A program made the translations under genes and the position numbers. The notes beneath the pieces are model-generated. The model ran no database searches. It was not told the DNA's origin and worked only from the letters and a program-made list of their open reading frames with translations. This document shows, piece by piece, positions 1 to 8,811 of a DNA stretch of 64,000 bases. The stretch is taken from positions 124,001 to 188,000 of the forward strand of contig NZ_CXOM01000004.1 in the NCBI RefSeq assembly GCF_001269365.1, in the 5' to 3' direction. Every line of letters begins with the position of its first letter. The first letter of the stretch is position 1. The stretch comes from Limnohabitans sp. Rim11 (GTDB taxonomy: Bacteria; Pseudomonadota; Gammaproteobacteria; Burkholderiales; Burkholderiaceae_C).

Positions 1-1
1 A

Positions 2-874
2 GATAATGCGTCTGAAGTTGCCACTGATATTGCGGCCATGCAAAACGCAAGCGCTACTTCGGAGGCAACTGGCCAACAGCCATTGCTAGAAGTTCAAGGC
101 CTTCGCAAAATGTTCAAGCGTTCTGGTGGCTGGTTCAAGAGTGACGACTTTGTGGCCGTTGAAAACGTCAGCTTTAAATTGATGCGCGGCCAAACTGTGG
201 GTCTGGTGGGCGAGTCTGGCTCGGGTAAAACCACTGTGGGTCTGTGTTTGCTCAAACTTCACGAAGCCACGGCAGGCAAGGTCTTGTTTGATGGCAAGAA
301 TCTGCTTGAAATGACCAATTCCCAATTTGCAGCTTACAAACGTCGTTTGCAAATTGTGTTTCAAAATCCTTATGCGTCTCTCAATCCAAGATTCACGGTG
401 GGAGAAATTTTGAGCGAACCCATGATGCTGCACGGCATCGGTTCTGGTCATGCCGATTGGGAAAAACGTTCCTTGGCTTTGCTCGATAAAGTAGGCATGC
501 CAGCTTCAGCACTGAAACGTTATCCGTTTGAGTTTTCGGGCGGTCAACGCCAGCGAATTGCCATAGCACGTTCTTTGAGTTTGTCGCCCGAAGTGGTGGT
601 GTTAGACGAAGCGGTCTCTGCCCTTGACGTGTCTGTTCAGGCACAAGTGTTGAACTTGCTCAAGGATTTGCAAAAAGAATTGGGTCTGAGTTATTTGTTC
701 ATTTCGCACGACTTGGAAGTGGTGCGCTATATGTCAGACACTTTGTTGGTGATGAACAAAGGTCAAGTGGTAGAGCAGGGCAATGCTGCAGACATCTATG
801 CCAAACCCCAACATACCTACACCCAAACTTTGCTGGCTGCAGTGCCCAAAATGCCTGAGGCTATTGCGCTGTAA
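2..874 (+). CDS. Peptide-type ABC transporter ATPase, C-terminal part (cut by left edge)
   Basis: ATP-hydrolysing subunit of an oligopeptide/dipeptide (Opp/Dpp/Yej class) importer. Visible motifs: Walker [11 protein letters not shown]-loop [11 protein letters not shown] (typical of this class), signature [10 protein letters not shown], Walker B VVVLDEA followed by SALD, and switch His in FISHD. A first ATG lies at position 38, but the frame is open without a stop back to position 2, and the 12 codons before that ATG read like a linker. I therefore infer that this is the second half of a fused double ATPase, similar to the complete one at 13515-15350, with its first half outside the window. 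If so the ATG at 38 is internal. Its transporter partners would lie to the left. The family is certain; the fusion is inferred from the open frame. Confidence 0.85.
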   Translation, partial: DNASEVATDIAAMQNASATSEATGQQPLLEVQGLRKMFKRSGGWFKSDDFVAVENVSFKLMRGQTVGLVGESGSGKTTVGLCLLKLHEATAGKVLFDGKNLLEMTNSQFAAYKRRLQIVFQNPYASLNPRFTVGEILSEPMMLHGIGSGHADWEKRSLALLDKVGMPASALKRYPFEFSGGQRQRIAIARSLSLSPEVVVLDEAVSALDVSVQAQVLNLLKDLQKELGLSYLFISHDLEVVRYMSDTLLVMNKGQVVEQGNAADIYAKPQHTYTQTLLAAVPKMPEAIAL

Positions 875-911
875 ATTTTTAGCCTTGGTAAAGACTTTGA
901 AGCTTTGACGC

Positions 912-2165
912 TTAGCCCTTGAGTTCAGGCAAAGTTTTAAGCGACTTGAGGTAGGGGCGCGCATAGGCCACAAAAGCAACCAGCAGTGTGCCAACCCCTG
1001 CGGCTGCCAATGAGCTGCGCATGCCCCAGTGCTCTGCCATCCACCCACCCAAAATAGCACCTGGTCCTGCCGGAAGCAAAATTAGCCAACGCATGGTGGT
1101 GGTCATGCGGCCAAGCAAGTCTGTGGGCGTGAATGACTGACGCAAAGATAAAAAGTTGACGAACAAAAGCGTTGCGCCCCAGCTAAAGCAAATGAGCATC
1201 CAAGAGAACAAGGCGATGCTGGGCAGCATGCCTTCTAAAAGCAGCAAGCCAATCCATCCAAGCGAGGTGATGCCAATACCTAGAATCAAAGCTGGGCCGG
1301 GACCCATTTTGTGGGACAGCTTTGGGCCGGCCATGCCGCCAAGCACAGAGCCAATACCCAAAGCCACAAAACTCATGGAGACCAAGGTTTCATCCAGGCC
1401 TAAATCTTTGACCGCAAATATGATTTGAACCGACAGTGCCAATTGCGCAAAGAACTGCCAAGCGCCCACAATGGCAGCCATTTCAAGCAACATTTTTTGG
1501 GATTTAACAAAGGCTAGCCCCTTGAGCAAGTCATCTTTGAAGGACCTGTCTTTCCAAGTTGACCTAGGGGGAACCACTTCATGAATGTGAATGCCTTTGA
1601 GCATCACCACCGAGCCAATCAGTAACAAAGCGTCCATGACCAAGGCCAGGGGAGCGCCAAACACGCGAATTAAGATGCCAGCAAGCCCTGGCCCCAACAC
1701 TTCAGCCATGGAGCCTGCAATGGCGTTTTGAGAATAGGCCTGGACCAATTTGTCTCGGCCTACCAACTGCGTCAACACAATTTGGGAGGCCGAGCCAGCA
1801 ATGGTGTAGACGGTGCCCAAGGCAAAGCTGACGGCATACATGAGGGGCATGTTCAACCAACCTAAGGCCCATGCAGCAGGAATGGTCAGCAGGGTCAACC
1901 CCATGAAAATTTCACCGGCAATGTAGAGGGGCAGTTTGCGCATCCGATCGATGAGAACTCCACCCGGTAAAGACAGCAACACAAATGGCACGATTTCCAT
2001 GGCTGTTAAAAAGCCCATTTGGGTGGGGGTGGCATCTAGCAAAAACACCGCAGTGAGCGGCAGGGCCAGCATGGTAATTTGGCCACCTAAGTTGCTGAAC
2101 AAAATGGAGAACCACATTCGCCGGTAGCCGGGAATTTGAAACAGGGGGTTGTCCAGAATGTTCAT
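912..2165 (-). CDS. MFS transporter, EntS-like exporter type
   Basis: Inner-membrane secondary transporter of 417 residues with about 12 hydrophobic segments. The N-terminus (GYRRMWFSILFSNLGGQ) and the loop after helix 2, GGVLIDRMRK, match the MFS motif-A region in exporters of the EntS/multidrug type (MFS_3 family). Substrate unknown. It is convergent with the ABC ATPase on its left (37 bp apart). On its right, the tRNA-Ser terminator at 2204-2235 separates it from the tRNA gene, which points the same way, so it probably has its own weak promoter or lives on read-through. The start ATG at 2163-2165 gives a normal N-terminus. The length is typical for the family. Confidence 0.85.
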   Translation of the reverse strand: MNILDNPLFQIPGYRRMWFSILFSNLGGQITMLALPLTAVFLLDATPTQMGFLTAMEIVPFVLLSLPGGVLIDRMRKLPLYIAGEIFMGLTLLTIPAAWALGWLNMPLMYAVSFALGTVYTIAGSASQIVLTQLVGRDKLVQAYSQNAIAGSMAEVLGPGLAGILIRVFGAPLALVMDALLLIGSVVMLKGIHIHEVVPPRSTWKDRSFKDDLLKGLAFVKSQKMLLEMAAIVGAWQFFAQLALSVQIIFAVKDLGLDETLVSMSFVALGIGSVLGGMAGPKLSHKMGPGPALILGIGITSLGWIGLLLLEGMLPSIALFSWMLICFSWGATLLFVNFLSLRQSFTPTDLLGRMTTTMRWLILLPAGPGAILGGWMAEHWGMRSSLAAAGVGTLLVAFVAYARPYLKSLKTLPELKG

Positions 2166-2203
2166 TCAGATGATTTGTCCAAAACTCAGTGCGCCGAATG
2201 AGA

Positions 2204-2235
2204 AAACCCCGCTAAATGGTGTTCTAGCGGGGTTT
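2204..2235 (-). terminator. Rho-independent terminator after tRNA-Ser
   Basis: Perfect 11-bp inverted repeat (arms 2204-2214 and 2225-2235, stem with core CCCCGCT) around a 10-nt loop. On the minus strand it is followed by TTTTCTC. It lies just downstream of the tRNA-Ser 3' end (2241), as expected for the tRNA transcript terminator, and would also insulate the MFS gene. Confidence 0.85.
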
Positions 2236-2240
2236 GATAT

Positions 2241-2331
2241 TGGCGGAGCAGGCGGGATTCGAACCCGCGGTGGGCTATTAACCCACACACGCTTTCCAGG
2301 CGTGCGACTTAAACCACTCATCCACCGCTCC
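2241..2331 (-). tRNA. tRNA-Ser (anticodon GGA)
   Basis: A 91-nt class II tRNA on the minus strand. The acceptor arm GGAGCGG pairs with CTGCTCC (with a G-T pair), followed by discriminator G and an encoded CCA (2241-2243). The anticodon loop CTGGAAA carries GGA, which reads UCC/UCU serine codons. A long variable arm (pairing GTGGG with CCCAC) and the T-loop GGTTCGAATCC are visible. Overall it matches the usual bacterial tRNA-Ser(GGA). It is flanked by a good -10 box upstream and a terminator downstream, so it is a monocistronic tRNA unit. Confidence 0.96.
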
Positions 2332-2340
2332 GAGCCGGCT

Positions 2341-2369
2341 AGTATAGCATTCGAGGACCATAATCTTGA
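2341..2369 (-). promoter_or_regulatory. Candidate sigma-70 promoter for tRNA-Ser
   Basis: On the minus strand a TATACT -10 box lies at 2346-2341, with a weak -35 (TCAAGA) 17 nt upstream at 2369-2364. The predicted start is a few bases before the mature tRNA 5' end (2331). The -10 is convincing and the -35 is poor. Confidence 0.5.
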
Positions 2370-2447
2370 CTGAGTTTGATCAGAATGTCATGAATATTCA
2401 TTACACTTTGACCTTGCTAATTTTTTCTCAGACCCAAGGCTGGCCTC

Positions 2448-4721
2448 ATGAAATTTCGTTTTCCCATTGTCATCATTGACGAAGATTACCGCTCTGAAAA
2501 CACTTCTGGCTTAGGCATTCGCGCCTTAGCGCAAGCCATCGAAACCGAGGGCTTTGAAGTGCTGGGGGTTACCAGTTATGGCGACCTCTCACAGTTTGCG
2601 CAGCAGCAGTCTCGCGCCAGCGCGTTCATTTTGTCGATTGACGATGAAGAGTTCACACCAGGCCCAGACCTCGATCCTGCTGTGTTGAGTTTGCGTGCTT
2701 TCATTGAAGAAGTGCGACGCAAAAATGCAGATGTGCCTATTTATATTTATGGCGAAACCAAAACATCTCGCCATATTCCCAACGACATCTTGCGTGAATT
2801 GCATGGCTTCATTCACATGTTTGAAGACACGCCTGAGTTTGTGTCGCGCCACATCATTCGCGAAGCCAAGAGTTACTTAGAAGGTGTGCAGCCGCCATTC
2901 TTCAAGGCACTGCTTGACTATGCTGAAGACGGTTCTTACTCATGGCACTGTCCTGGTCACTCAGGCGGCGTTGCGTTCTTAAAGAGTCCTGTGGGTCAGA
3001 TGTACCACCAGTTTTATGGTGAAAACATGCTGCGTGCAGACGTCTGCAACGCGGTAGAAGAGTTGGGCCAACTCTTAGACCACAACGGCGCCATTGGCGA
3101 GAGCGAACGCAATGCAGCGCGCATCTTCAATGCCGATCATTGCTTCTTTGTGACCAACGGCACCAGCACTTCCAACAAGATGGTGTGGCACCACACCGTA
3201 GCCCCTGGCGATGTGGTGGTAGTGGACCGCAATTGCCACAAATCTATTCTGCACGCCATCATCATGACGGGTGCTATTCCTGTTTTCTTAAAGCCCACAC
3301 GCAATCACTACGGCATTATTGGCCCCATCCCCCAAAGCGAGTTTGAAGTAGCCAACATTCAAGCCAAAATCAAAGCCAATCCGCTGCTCAAGGGTGTGGA
3401 TGCCAAGAAGGTGAAGCCACGCGTCATGACTCTGACGCAGTCTACTTACGATGGCGTGCTGTACAACACCGAAACCATCAAAGGCATGTTGGATGGTTAT
3501 GTTGAAAACTTGCACTTCGACGAAGCATGGTTGCCGCACGCGGCCTTCCATCCTTTCTATGGCACCTATCACGCCATGGGCAAAAAGCGTCCACGCCCCA
3601 AAAACTCTGTGGTGTACGCCACTCAGTCCATTCACAAATTGTTGGCCGGTATCAGCCAAGCGAGCCATGTGCTGATTCAAGACTCGCAAAACACCAAACT
3701 CGACAGGCACTTGTTTAACGAGGCCTACTTAATGCACACCAGCACCAGCCCACAGTACAGCATCATTGCCAGCTGCGACGTGGCTGCCGCCATGATGGAG
3801 CCACCGGGTGGCACCGCATTGGTGGAAGAAAGCATTGCCGAAGCCTTAGACTTCCGCCGCGCCATGCGCAAAGTGGACGACGAGTACGGCAAAGATTGGT
3901 GGTTCAAAGTTTGGGGTCCCGAGAACTTGGTAGACGAAGGCATTGGCCGCGCCGAAGACTGGATCATTCGCAGCGATTCCCGCAAGAAGGGCAGCAAGTG
4001 GCACGGCTTTGGTCAAATGGCTGATGGCTTCAACATGCTGGACCCCATCAAGGCCACCATCGTCACACCTGGTTTGAATTTGGATGGCAAGTTTGACAAG
4101 ACAGGTATTCCTGCGTCTGTGTTGACCAAGTTCTTGACTGAGCACGGCGTGGTGGTTGAGAAGACGGGCCTGTACAGCTTCTTCATCATGTTCACCATTG
4201 GCATTACCAAAGGCCGCTGGAATTCTTTGCTAACGGCCTTGCAGCAATTCAAAGACGACTACGACCGCAACCAACCCATGTGGCGCATCATGCCGGAGTT
4301 CTGCCAAAAGCAGCCCAAATATGAGCGCATGGGCTTGCGTGACTTGTGCCAGCATATTCATACCTTGTATGCCAAATATGACATCGCACGTTTGACCACT
4401 GAAATGTATCTGTCTGATTTAACGCCTGCGATGACCCCTGCAGATGCCTATGCGCAAATTGCGCGGCGTAAAACTGAGCGCGTTGCCATCGATGAACTCG
4501 AAGGGCGCATTACGGTTGGTTTGGTGACCCCTTATCCCCCTGGCATTCCTTTGCTGGTGCCCGGCGAAGTGTTTAACAAAAAGATTGTGGATTACTTGAA
4601 GTTTTCAAGAGAATTCAACTTGCAGTGCCCAGGCTTTGAGACCGACATTCATGGCTTGGTGGAGGAGAAGGGCGCTGATGGCGTGAAGCGGTATTTTGCG
4701 GATTGCGTTGCCGTTCGTTGA
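2448..4721 (+). CDS. Orn/Lys/Arg decarboxylase (biodegradative AdiA/LdcI fold)
   Basis: Cytosolic PLP enzyme of 757 residues that decarboxylates a basic amino acid (arginine, lysine or ornithine) to a diamine or agmatine. Domain order: N-terminal response-regulator-like wing domain (about 1-130), PLP fold-type I domain, C-terminal domain. The PLP lysine is K397 in SIHKLLA. The cofactor-binding motifs NGTSTSNKM, CHKS and FDEAWLPHA are present. The length is close to AdiA (about 756) rather than LdcI (about 715), but the substrate cannot be fixed from sequence alone; in Burkholderiales such genes are usually annotated arginine/lysine/ornithine decarboxylase. It stands alone, with fabI 37 bp downstream on the same strand, so the two may be cotranscribed. 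No basic amino acid/polyamine antiporter lies nearby, which argues for a biosynthetic polyamine role over acid resistance. Confidence 0.93.
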   Translation: MKFRFPIVIIDEDYRSENTSGLGIRALAQAIETEGFEVLGVTSYGDLSQFAQQQSRASAFILSIDDEEFTPGPDLDPAVLSLRAFIEEVRRKNADVPIYIYGETKTSRHIPNDILRELHGFIHMFEDTPEFVSRHIIREAKSYLEGVQPPFFKALLDYAEDGSYSWHCPGHSGGVAFLKSPVGQMYHQFYGENMLRADVCNAVEELGQLLDHNGAIGESERNAARIFNADHCFFVTNGTSTSNKMVWHHTVAPGDVVVVDRNCHKSILHAIIMTGAIPVFLKPTRNHYGIIGPIPQSEFEVANIQAKIKANPLLKGVDAKKVKPRVMTLTQSTYDGVLYNTETIKGMLDGYVENLHFDEAWLPHAAFHPFYGTYHAMGKKRPRPKNSVVYATQSIHKLLAGISQASHVLIQDSQNTKLDRHLFNEAYLMHTSTSPQYSIIASCDVAAAMMEPPGGTALVEESIAEALDFRRAMRKVDDEYGKDWWFKVWGPENLVDEGIGRAEDWIIRSDSRKKGSKWHGFGQMADGFNMLDPIKATIVTPGLNLDGKFDKTGIPASVLTKFLTEHGVVVEKTGLYSFFIMFTIGITKGRWNSLLTALQQFKDDYDRNQPMWRIMPEFCQKQPKYERMGLRDLCQHIHTLYAKYDIARLTTEMYLSDLTPAMTPADAYAQIARRKTERVAIDELEGRITVGLVTPYPPGIPLLVPGEVFNKKIVDYLKFSREFNLQCPGFETDIHGLVEEKGADGVKRYFADCVAVR

Positions 4722-4758
4722 TTCAATTGAAGTCTGTTTTATTTTTTGAGAAATTATT

Positions 4759-5544
4759 ATGAGCTTTCTGACGGGTAAAAAAATTCTGTTAACCGGTTTG
4801 TTGTCAAACCGTTCTATTGCTTATGGCATCGCCAAAGCGTGTCATGCCCAAGGTGCAGAACTAGCGTTCAGTTATGTCGGTGAGCGTTTTAAAGACAGAA
4901 TTACTGAGTTCGCTGCAGAGTTCAATTCCAATTTGATTTTTGATTGCGACGTGGGTGACGATCAGCAGATTGAGAAAATGTTTCAAGACCTGTCTGTACA
5001 TTGGCCAAAGTTTGATGGCTTTGTTCACAGCATTGGTTTTGCGCCCAGAGAAGCCATTGCCGGTGATTTCTTAGATGGATTGAGCCGTGAGTCCTTCAAA
5101 ATTGCTCACGACATCAGTGCCTACAGTTTTCCTGCAATGGCCAAGGCCGCACTTCCTTATTTGAACCATGATGCCGCCCTGTTGACCTTGACGTATCTGG
5201 GCGCGCTGCGTGTTGTTCCAAGCTACAACACCATGGGTTTGGCGAAGGCATCTTTAGAGGCTTCTGTACGCTACTTGGCTGACTCTTTAGGTCCGAAGGG
5301 AATCCGAGTCAACGGCATCAGTGCGGGCCCCATCAAAACTTTGGCGGCAAGTGGCATCAAAGGATTTGGAAAAATACTGAATGTGGTCGAAACAACTGCG
5401 CCCATCAGGCGCAATGTGACGATTGATGATGTTGGCAACGCTGCTTCTTTCTTAATGAGCCCGCTGGCATCAGGTATTTCTGCTGAGATTGTCTATGTGG
5501 ACGGCGGCTTCAGTCAGGTGATGGGTGGTTTTACCGCTGAGTGA
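4759..5544 (+). CDS. fabI: Enoyl-ACP reductase, NADH type
   Basis: Reduces trans-2-enoyl-ACP in the last step of each fatty acid elongation cycle (type II FAS, cytosol). It has 261 residues, the usual FabI length. The short-chain dehydrogenase fold shows the FabI-specific nucleotide loop [13 protein letters not shown] and the catalytic set Y146 (TYLG), Y156 and K163 (YNTMGLAK), spaced as in the E. coli enzyme. The C-terminal VYVDGGFS is also typical. It follows the decarboxylase gene by 37 bp. This class is the known target of triclosan and isoniazid-like inhibitors. No second enoyl reductase is seen in the window. Confidence 0.94.
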   Translation: MSFLTGKKILLTGLLSNRSIAYGIAKACHAQGAELAFSYVGERFKDRITEFAAEFNSNLIFDCDVGDDQQIEKMFQDLSVHWPKFDGFVHSIGFAPREAIAGDFLDGLSRESFKIAHDISAYSFPAMAKAALPYLNHDAALLTLTYLGALRVVPSYNTMGLAKASLEASVRYLADSLGPKGIRVNGISAGPIKTLAASGIKGFGKILNVVETTAPIRRNVTIDDVGNAASFLMSPLASGISAEIVYVDGGFSQVMGGFTAE

Positions 5545-5645
5545 CAGAAACGCTTCGCGACTTTTTCGTTTTTAAAGTTTTTATCGTAATTCAAGATTGT
5601 CAATAGGCATCATCCATAACGGCCAGGACATGTATTGTTCACGCA

Positions 5646-5662
5646 ACAAAATGTAATTTTGT
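5646..5662. promoter_or_regulatory. Small inverted repeat upstream of the TonB-dependent receptor
   Basis: ACAAAAT-GTA-ATTTTGT is a perfect 7-bp inverted repeat with a 3-nt centre, about 90 bp before the receptor start, inside a 207-bp AT-rich gap (5545-5751). It could be an operator. I found no convincing sigma-70 promoter around it, and AT-rich palindromes of this size also occur by chance. Confidence 0.25.
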
Positions 5663-5751
5663 AAGGGAATATCCTTAAATTTTGAAATGACATTTTTGAT
5701 AACTCTCGTCATAATTGCTTCACTTTTATGTGTTTTAACAGGAGTATCAAA

Positions 5752-8745
5752 ATGGTTCAGCAGTTAGTTGCTAAAAACGGTCAAACCAAAACTTCAAGAT
5801 TGGTTCGAAATTCTTTGTCTATGGCCGTTGGCTTGCTGATCTCCTCGATCGCCATTGCCCAAAGCTCTGAAGGCTCCATTTTTGGACAAGCCAAAGCAGA
5901 TGCGCCAGTGACCATTACCAACTTGGATGGTGGCGCTGCTAGAACCATCAAATCTGATGCTGCTGGTAATTTTGCCCTTTCCAAATTGCCCCCAGGTCGC
6001 TACAAAATTGAATCTGCAGGTGTGGTTCGCGAAGTGGCCGTGTCAATTGGTTCTGGCACTCAAGTTTTATTGGCTGGACAGGTTGAATCTGTTGAAGTGA
6101 CATCAAGCCGTGGTCGTTCCATCATTGACGTTCGAAGCGTCGAATCAAACACTGTTTTTACTCAGGAACAAATTAGAGAATTGCCAGTTGCCCGTGATGT
6201 CAATTCTGTTGCTTTGTTGGCACCAGGCGTTGTCAAAGGCGATGCGGGTCTTGGCGCTGGTGGCATTCCCTCTTTTGGCGGCGCATCAGTGGCTGAAAAC
6301 GGTTATTACATCAATGGTTTTGACGTTACCAACATTCGCAACTTCCTTTCGTATGCCAATTTGCCTTTCGATGCCATTGGCGAGCAACAAATTAAAACTG
6401 GCGGCTACGGTGCTGAATACGGACGTTCACTGGGTGGCGTAGTGAGCCTCTCCACCAAAAAAGGTACCAACGAGTGGAAAGGCGGAACTTCTGTTTACTG
6501 GGCACCATCTGCGCTCCAATCGAAGGGTAAAAACATCAAAGATAACGAGCCAGAAGCCGCTGGTTCAACTTACTGGCTGTTTCAACAAGCCAACAAAAGA
6601 GATTCACTCAGTACAAATGCCTACATTGGCGGTCCTATCATCAAGGACAAACTTTATATCTTTGCCCTTGCTGAAGGTGTAAACAATACAACTGACACAT
6701 TTGGCAATTCCCAAAGTACTCAGACCAAGACGACTAAGCCCAATGGCATGGTCAAGATTGACTTCCTGCCTAACGATCAAAACCGACTTGAGTTAACGGC
6801 AATTAATAACAAAAAATCTTATTCAATTGCGGATTACACCAACAACGCACCCTACAGCACAACGCACGATGGCACGGCAAAAATCAGCCAGCAAACATCG
6901 GGTGGCGATGTCACCATTGCTAAGTGGTCTTCTTACTTAACTGACAACTTGACTGTTTCTGCATTGGCAGGTCAAGTGAATTATCAACAGCCATTGACAA
7001 CAGGCGCTAGAACAGCGGGTGCTGCGTGCCCAACAGTTTATGTTTTGCCTGGTGCCACATATGCCGGTTGCTGGAATGAGCCATTCCCAGGCTTGCCTGG
7101 CCGAGACCCCAATGCCCCGCCAACTGATTACGATAAACGCGATTCGTTCCGATTCGATGTTGATTACGTCATTGGTAAACACACCGTTCGTTTTGGTATT
7201 GACAACCAAACATTTAAGTCAGCTGAAGCAGGTGGTTCATCTTTCAGTGGCGGACAATATTTCCGCGACTTCTTATCATCAGGCACTGTGAATGGTGTGG
7301 CCGTACCATCCGGAACGCTCTACACCCGCCTGAGAGAAAGAAACGCTACCAGCGGCGTCTACTCTGTAGAAAATAGCGCTAAGTACATTGAAGACAGCTG
7401 GAGAGTCCAAAAAGACGTCTTCTTGTATGGTGGATTGCGTTGGGAATCCTTTAACAACAAAAATGGCGATGGAGAAAGCTTCGTCAAAAGAGACAATTTG
7501 TTGGCGCCAAGACTGGGTGCATCATGGGACGTCAATGGAGACTCCTCGTTTAAAGTTTACGCTAACGCAGGTCGTTACTTTATTCCTGTTGCCTCAAACA
7601 CAAACATTCGAGCTACCCGCGGCGAGTCTTACACTGAGTCTTATTACACCTACACAGGAAATGACCCGGTTACCGCAAAACCGCTTAACCTTGTCCCAAT
7701 TGGTAAAACAAACCTCATTGCAGACGGCTCTTTAGCGCTGCCTGCAACCATTGCAGATACAAACCTACAGCCTATGTCCCAAGACGAGTTCATTTTGGGT
7801 TTCCAAAAGGCTATTGCAAAAGGTTGGACATTTGGTACAAAGTTGACGAAGCGTAAGATTCTCAACGGTATGGACGACTGGTGCGATCCCCCAACTGTGG
7901 GCCATTGGGCTAATGACAATGGTTTCCCCAATTTCGACTACCATACAATGGCGTCCTGCCAATTGGTCAATCCAGGCAAAGATGTCACATTGATGATGGA
8001 TGTTAACGACGATGGCGTCTTAAAGCCTGTGACTATTCCTGCAGCTGCTACTGGCCTGACCCAGTACACGCGTACTTACAATGCCATTGAATTTACGCTT
8101 AACAAAGCATTCGATGGCAAATGGGGCGGTTCAGCTTCTTATACATTTGGCAAGAGCAAGGGCACTGCTGAAGGCTATGTCAACTCAACCATTGACCAAG
8201 AAGATGCTGGCGTGAGTCAAGACTTTGACTTTGGTACCTTTACTCACGGCGCTAAGGGTTATCTGCCTAACGACAGAAGACATCAAGTTAAACTTTTTGG
8301 TGTTTTCGCTGTGAACGAAAACATCAAAGTTGGTGTCAACCTGAACTCAACTTCTGGCCGCCCACTCAGCCGCATCGGTTTTGTGCCTAGTGATACCCCT
8401 GGTGACGCAGCGCTTTACACCTCTGCATCAACCTATTACTACTTAGATTCAACCGGCACAACCGTTTTGGGTCAACGCGGTGATCAAGGTAGAACTCCTT
8501 GGACACATACTATTGATTTGCAAGCGGCCTACACCAAAAAAATCAATACCAATACTTTGACATTCCAAGTGGGTATCTTTAACCTCCTGAATACTCAAAC
8601 AGCAACCGAACTCAATGAAATTAACGATTACAGCCGTGGGACTACCACAGTCGGATCTGCTGGACGCGTGAGCTTGAACTATGGTTTGCCAACCTCATTC
8701 CAAACTCCTAGATCAGTTCGATTTACGACAAGGTACGAGTTCTAA
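5752..8745 (+). CDS. Oar-like TonB-dependent receptor with carboxypeptidase-regulatory-like domain
   Basis: Outer-membrane beta-barrel importer of 997 residues. I chose the ATG at 5752 because AGGAG (5740-5744) lies 7 nt before it; an upstream in-frame ATG at 5728 would place that ribosome site inside the gene. A signal peptide ends near AIA-QSS (about residue 33). Residues about 40-100 form a CarboxypepD_reg-like beta-sandwich (GNFALSKLPPGRYKIE). A possible TonB box, ESVEVTSSR, comes next, then the plug (PVARDVNSVALLAPGV, GGYGAEYGRSLGGVV) and a barrel ending in the C-terminal aromatic F of RYEF. The Oar type is known for large ligands such as peptides or proteins. The peptide-type ABC operon starts 66 bp downstream beyond a terminator, which suggests a peptide ligand; that link is inferred. 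Confidence 0.88.
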   Translation: MVQQLVAKNGQTKTSRLVRNSLSMAVGLLISSIAIAQSSEGSIFGQAKADAPVTITNLDGGAARTIKSDAAGNFALSKLPPGRYKIESAGVVREVAVSIGSGTQVLLAGQVESVEVTSSRGRSIIDVRSVESNTVFTQEQIRELPVARDVNSVALLAPGVVKGDAGLGAGGIPSFGGASVAENGYYINGFDVTNIRNFLSYANLPFDAIGEQQIKTGGYGAEYGRSLGGVVSLSTKKGTNEWKGGTSVYWAPSALQSKGKNIKDNEPEAAGSTYWLFQQANKRDSLSTNAYIGGPIIKDKLYIFALAEGVNNTTDTFGNSQSTQTKTTKPNGMVKIDFLPNDQNRLELTAINNKKSYSIADYTNNAPYSTTHDGTAKISQQTSGGDVTIAKWSSYLTDNLTVSALAGQVNYQQPLTTGARTAGAACPTVYVLPGATYAGCWNEPFPGLPGRDPNAPPTDYDKRDSFRFDVDYVIGKHTVRFGIDNQTFKSAEAGGSSFSGGQYFRDFLSSGTVNGVAVPSGTLYTRLRERNATSGVYSVENSAKYIEDSWRVQKDVFLYGGLRWESFNNKNGDGESFVKRDNLLAPRLGASWDVNGDSSFKVYANAGRYFIPVASNTNIRATRGESYTESYYTYTGNDPVTAKPLNLVPIGKTNLIADGSLALPATIADTNLQPMSQDEFILGFQKAIAKGWTFGTKLTKRKILNGMDDWCDPPTVGHWANDNGFPNFDYHTMASCQLVNPGKDVTLMMDVNDDGVLKPVTIPAAATGLTQYTRTYNAIEFTLNKAFDGKWGGSASYTFGKSKGTAEGYVNSTIDQEDAGVSQDFDFGTFTHGAKGYLPNDRRHQVKLFGVFAVNENIKVGVNLNSTSGRPLSRIGFVPSDTPGDAALYTSASTYYYLDSTGTTVLGQRGDQGRTPWTHTIDLQAAYTKKINTNTLTFQVGIFNLLNTQTATELNEINDYSRGTTTVGSAGRVSLNYGLPTSFQTPRSVRFTTRYEF

Positions 8746-8764
8746 AATTAATTTTAGAATTACC

Positions 8765-8790
8765 AAGACCGCTTCGGCGGTCTTTTTTCT
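8765..8790 (+). terminator. Rho-independent terminator after the receptor gene
   Basis: A 7-bp GC-rich stem, AGACCGC/GCGGTCT (8766-8772 and 8777-8783), with a stable TTCG tetraloop, is followed by a run of six T. It separates the receptor from the binding-protein gene that begins at 8812, so either the downstream genes depend on read-through or they have another promoter. Confidence 0.92.
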
Positions 8791-8811
8791 TTTGACACTC
8801 CGAATTTAAAA

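Noticed and set aside
5728-5751. Earlier ATG for the receptor gene
   Set aside because: The ribosome site AGGAG (5740-5744) would then lie inside the coding region; the start at 5752 fits it.
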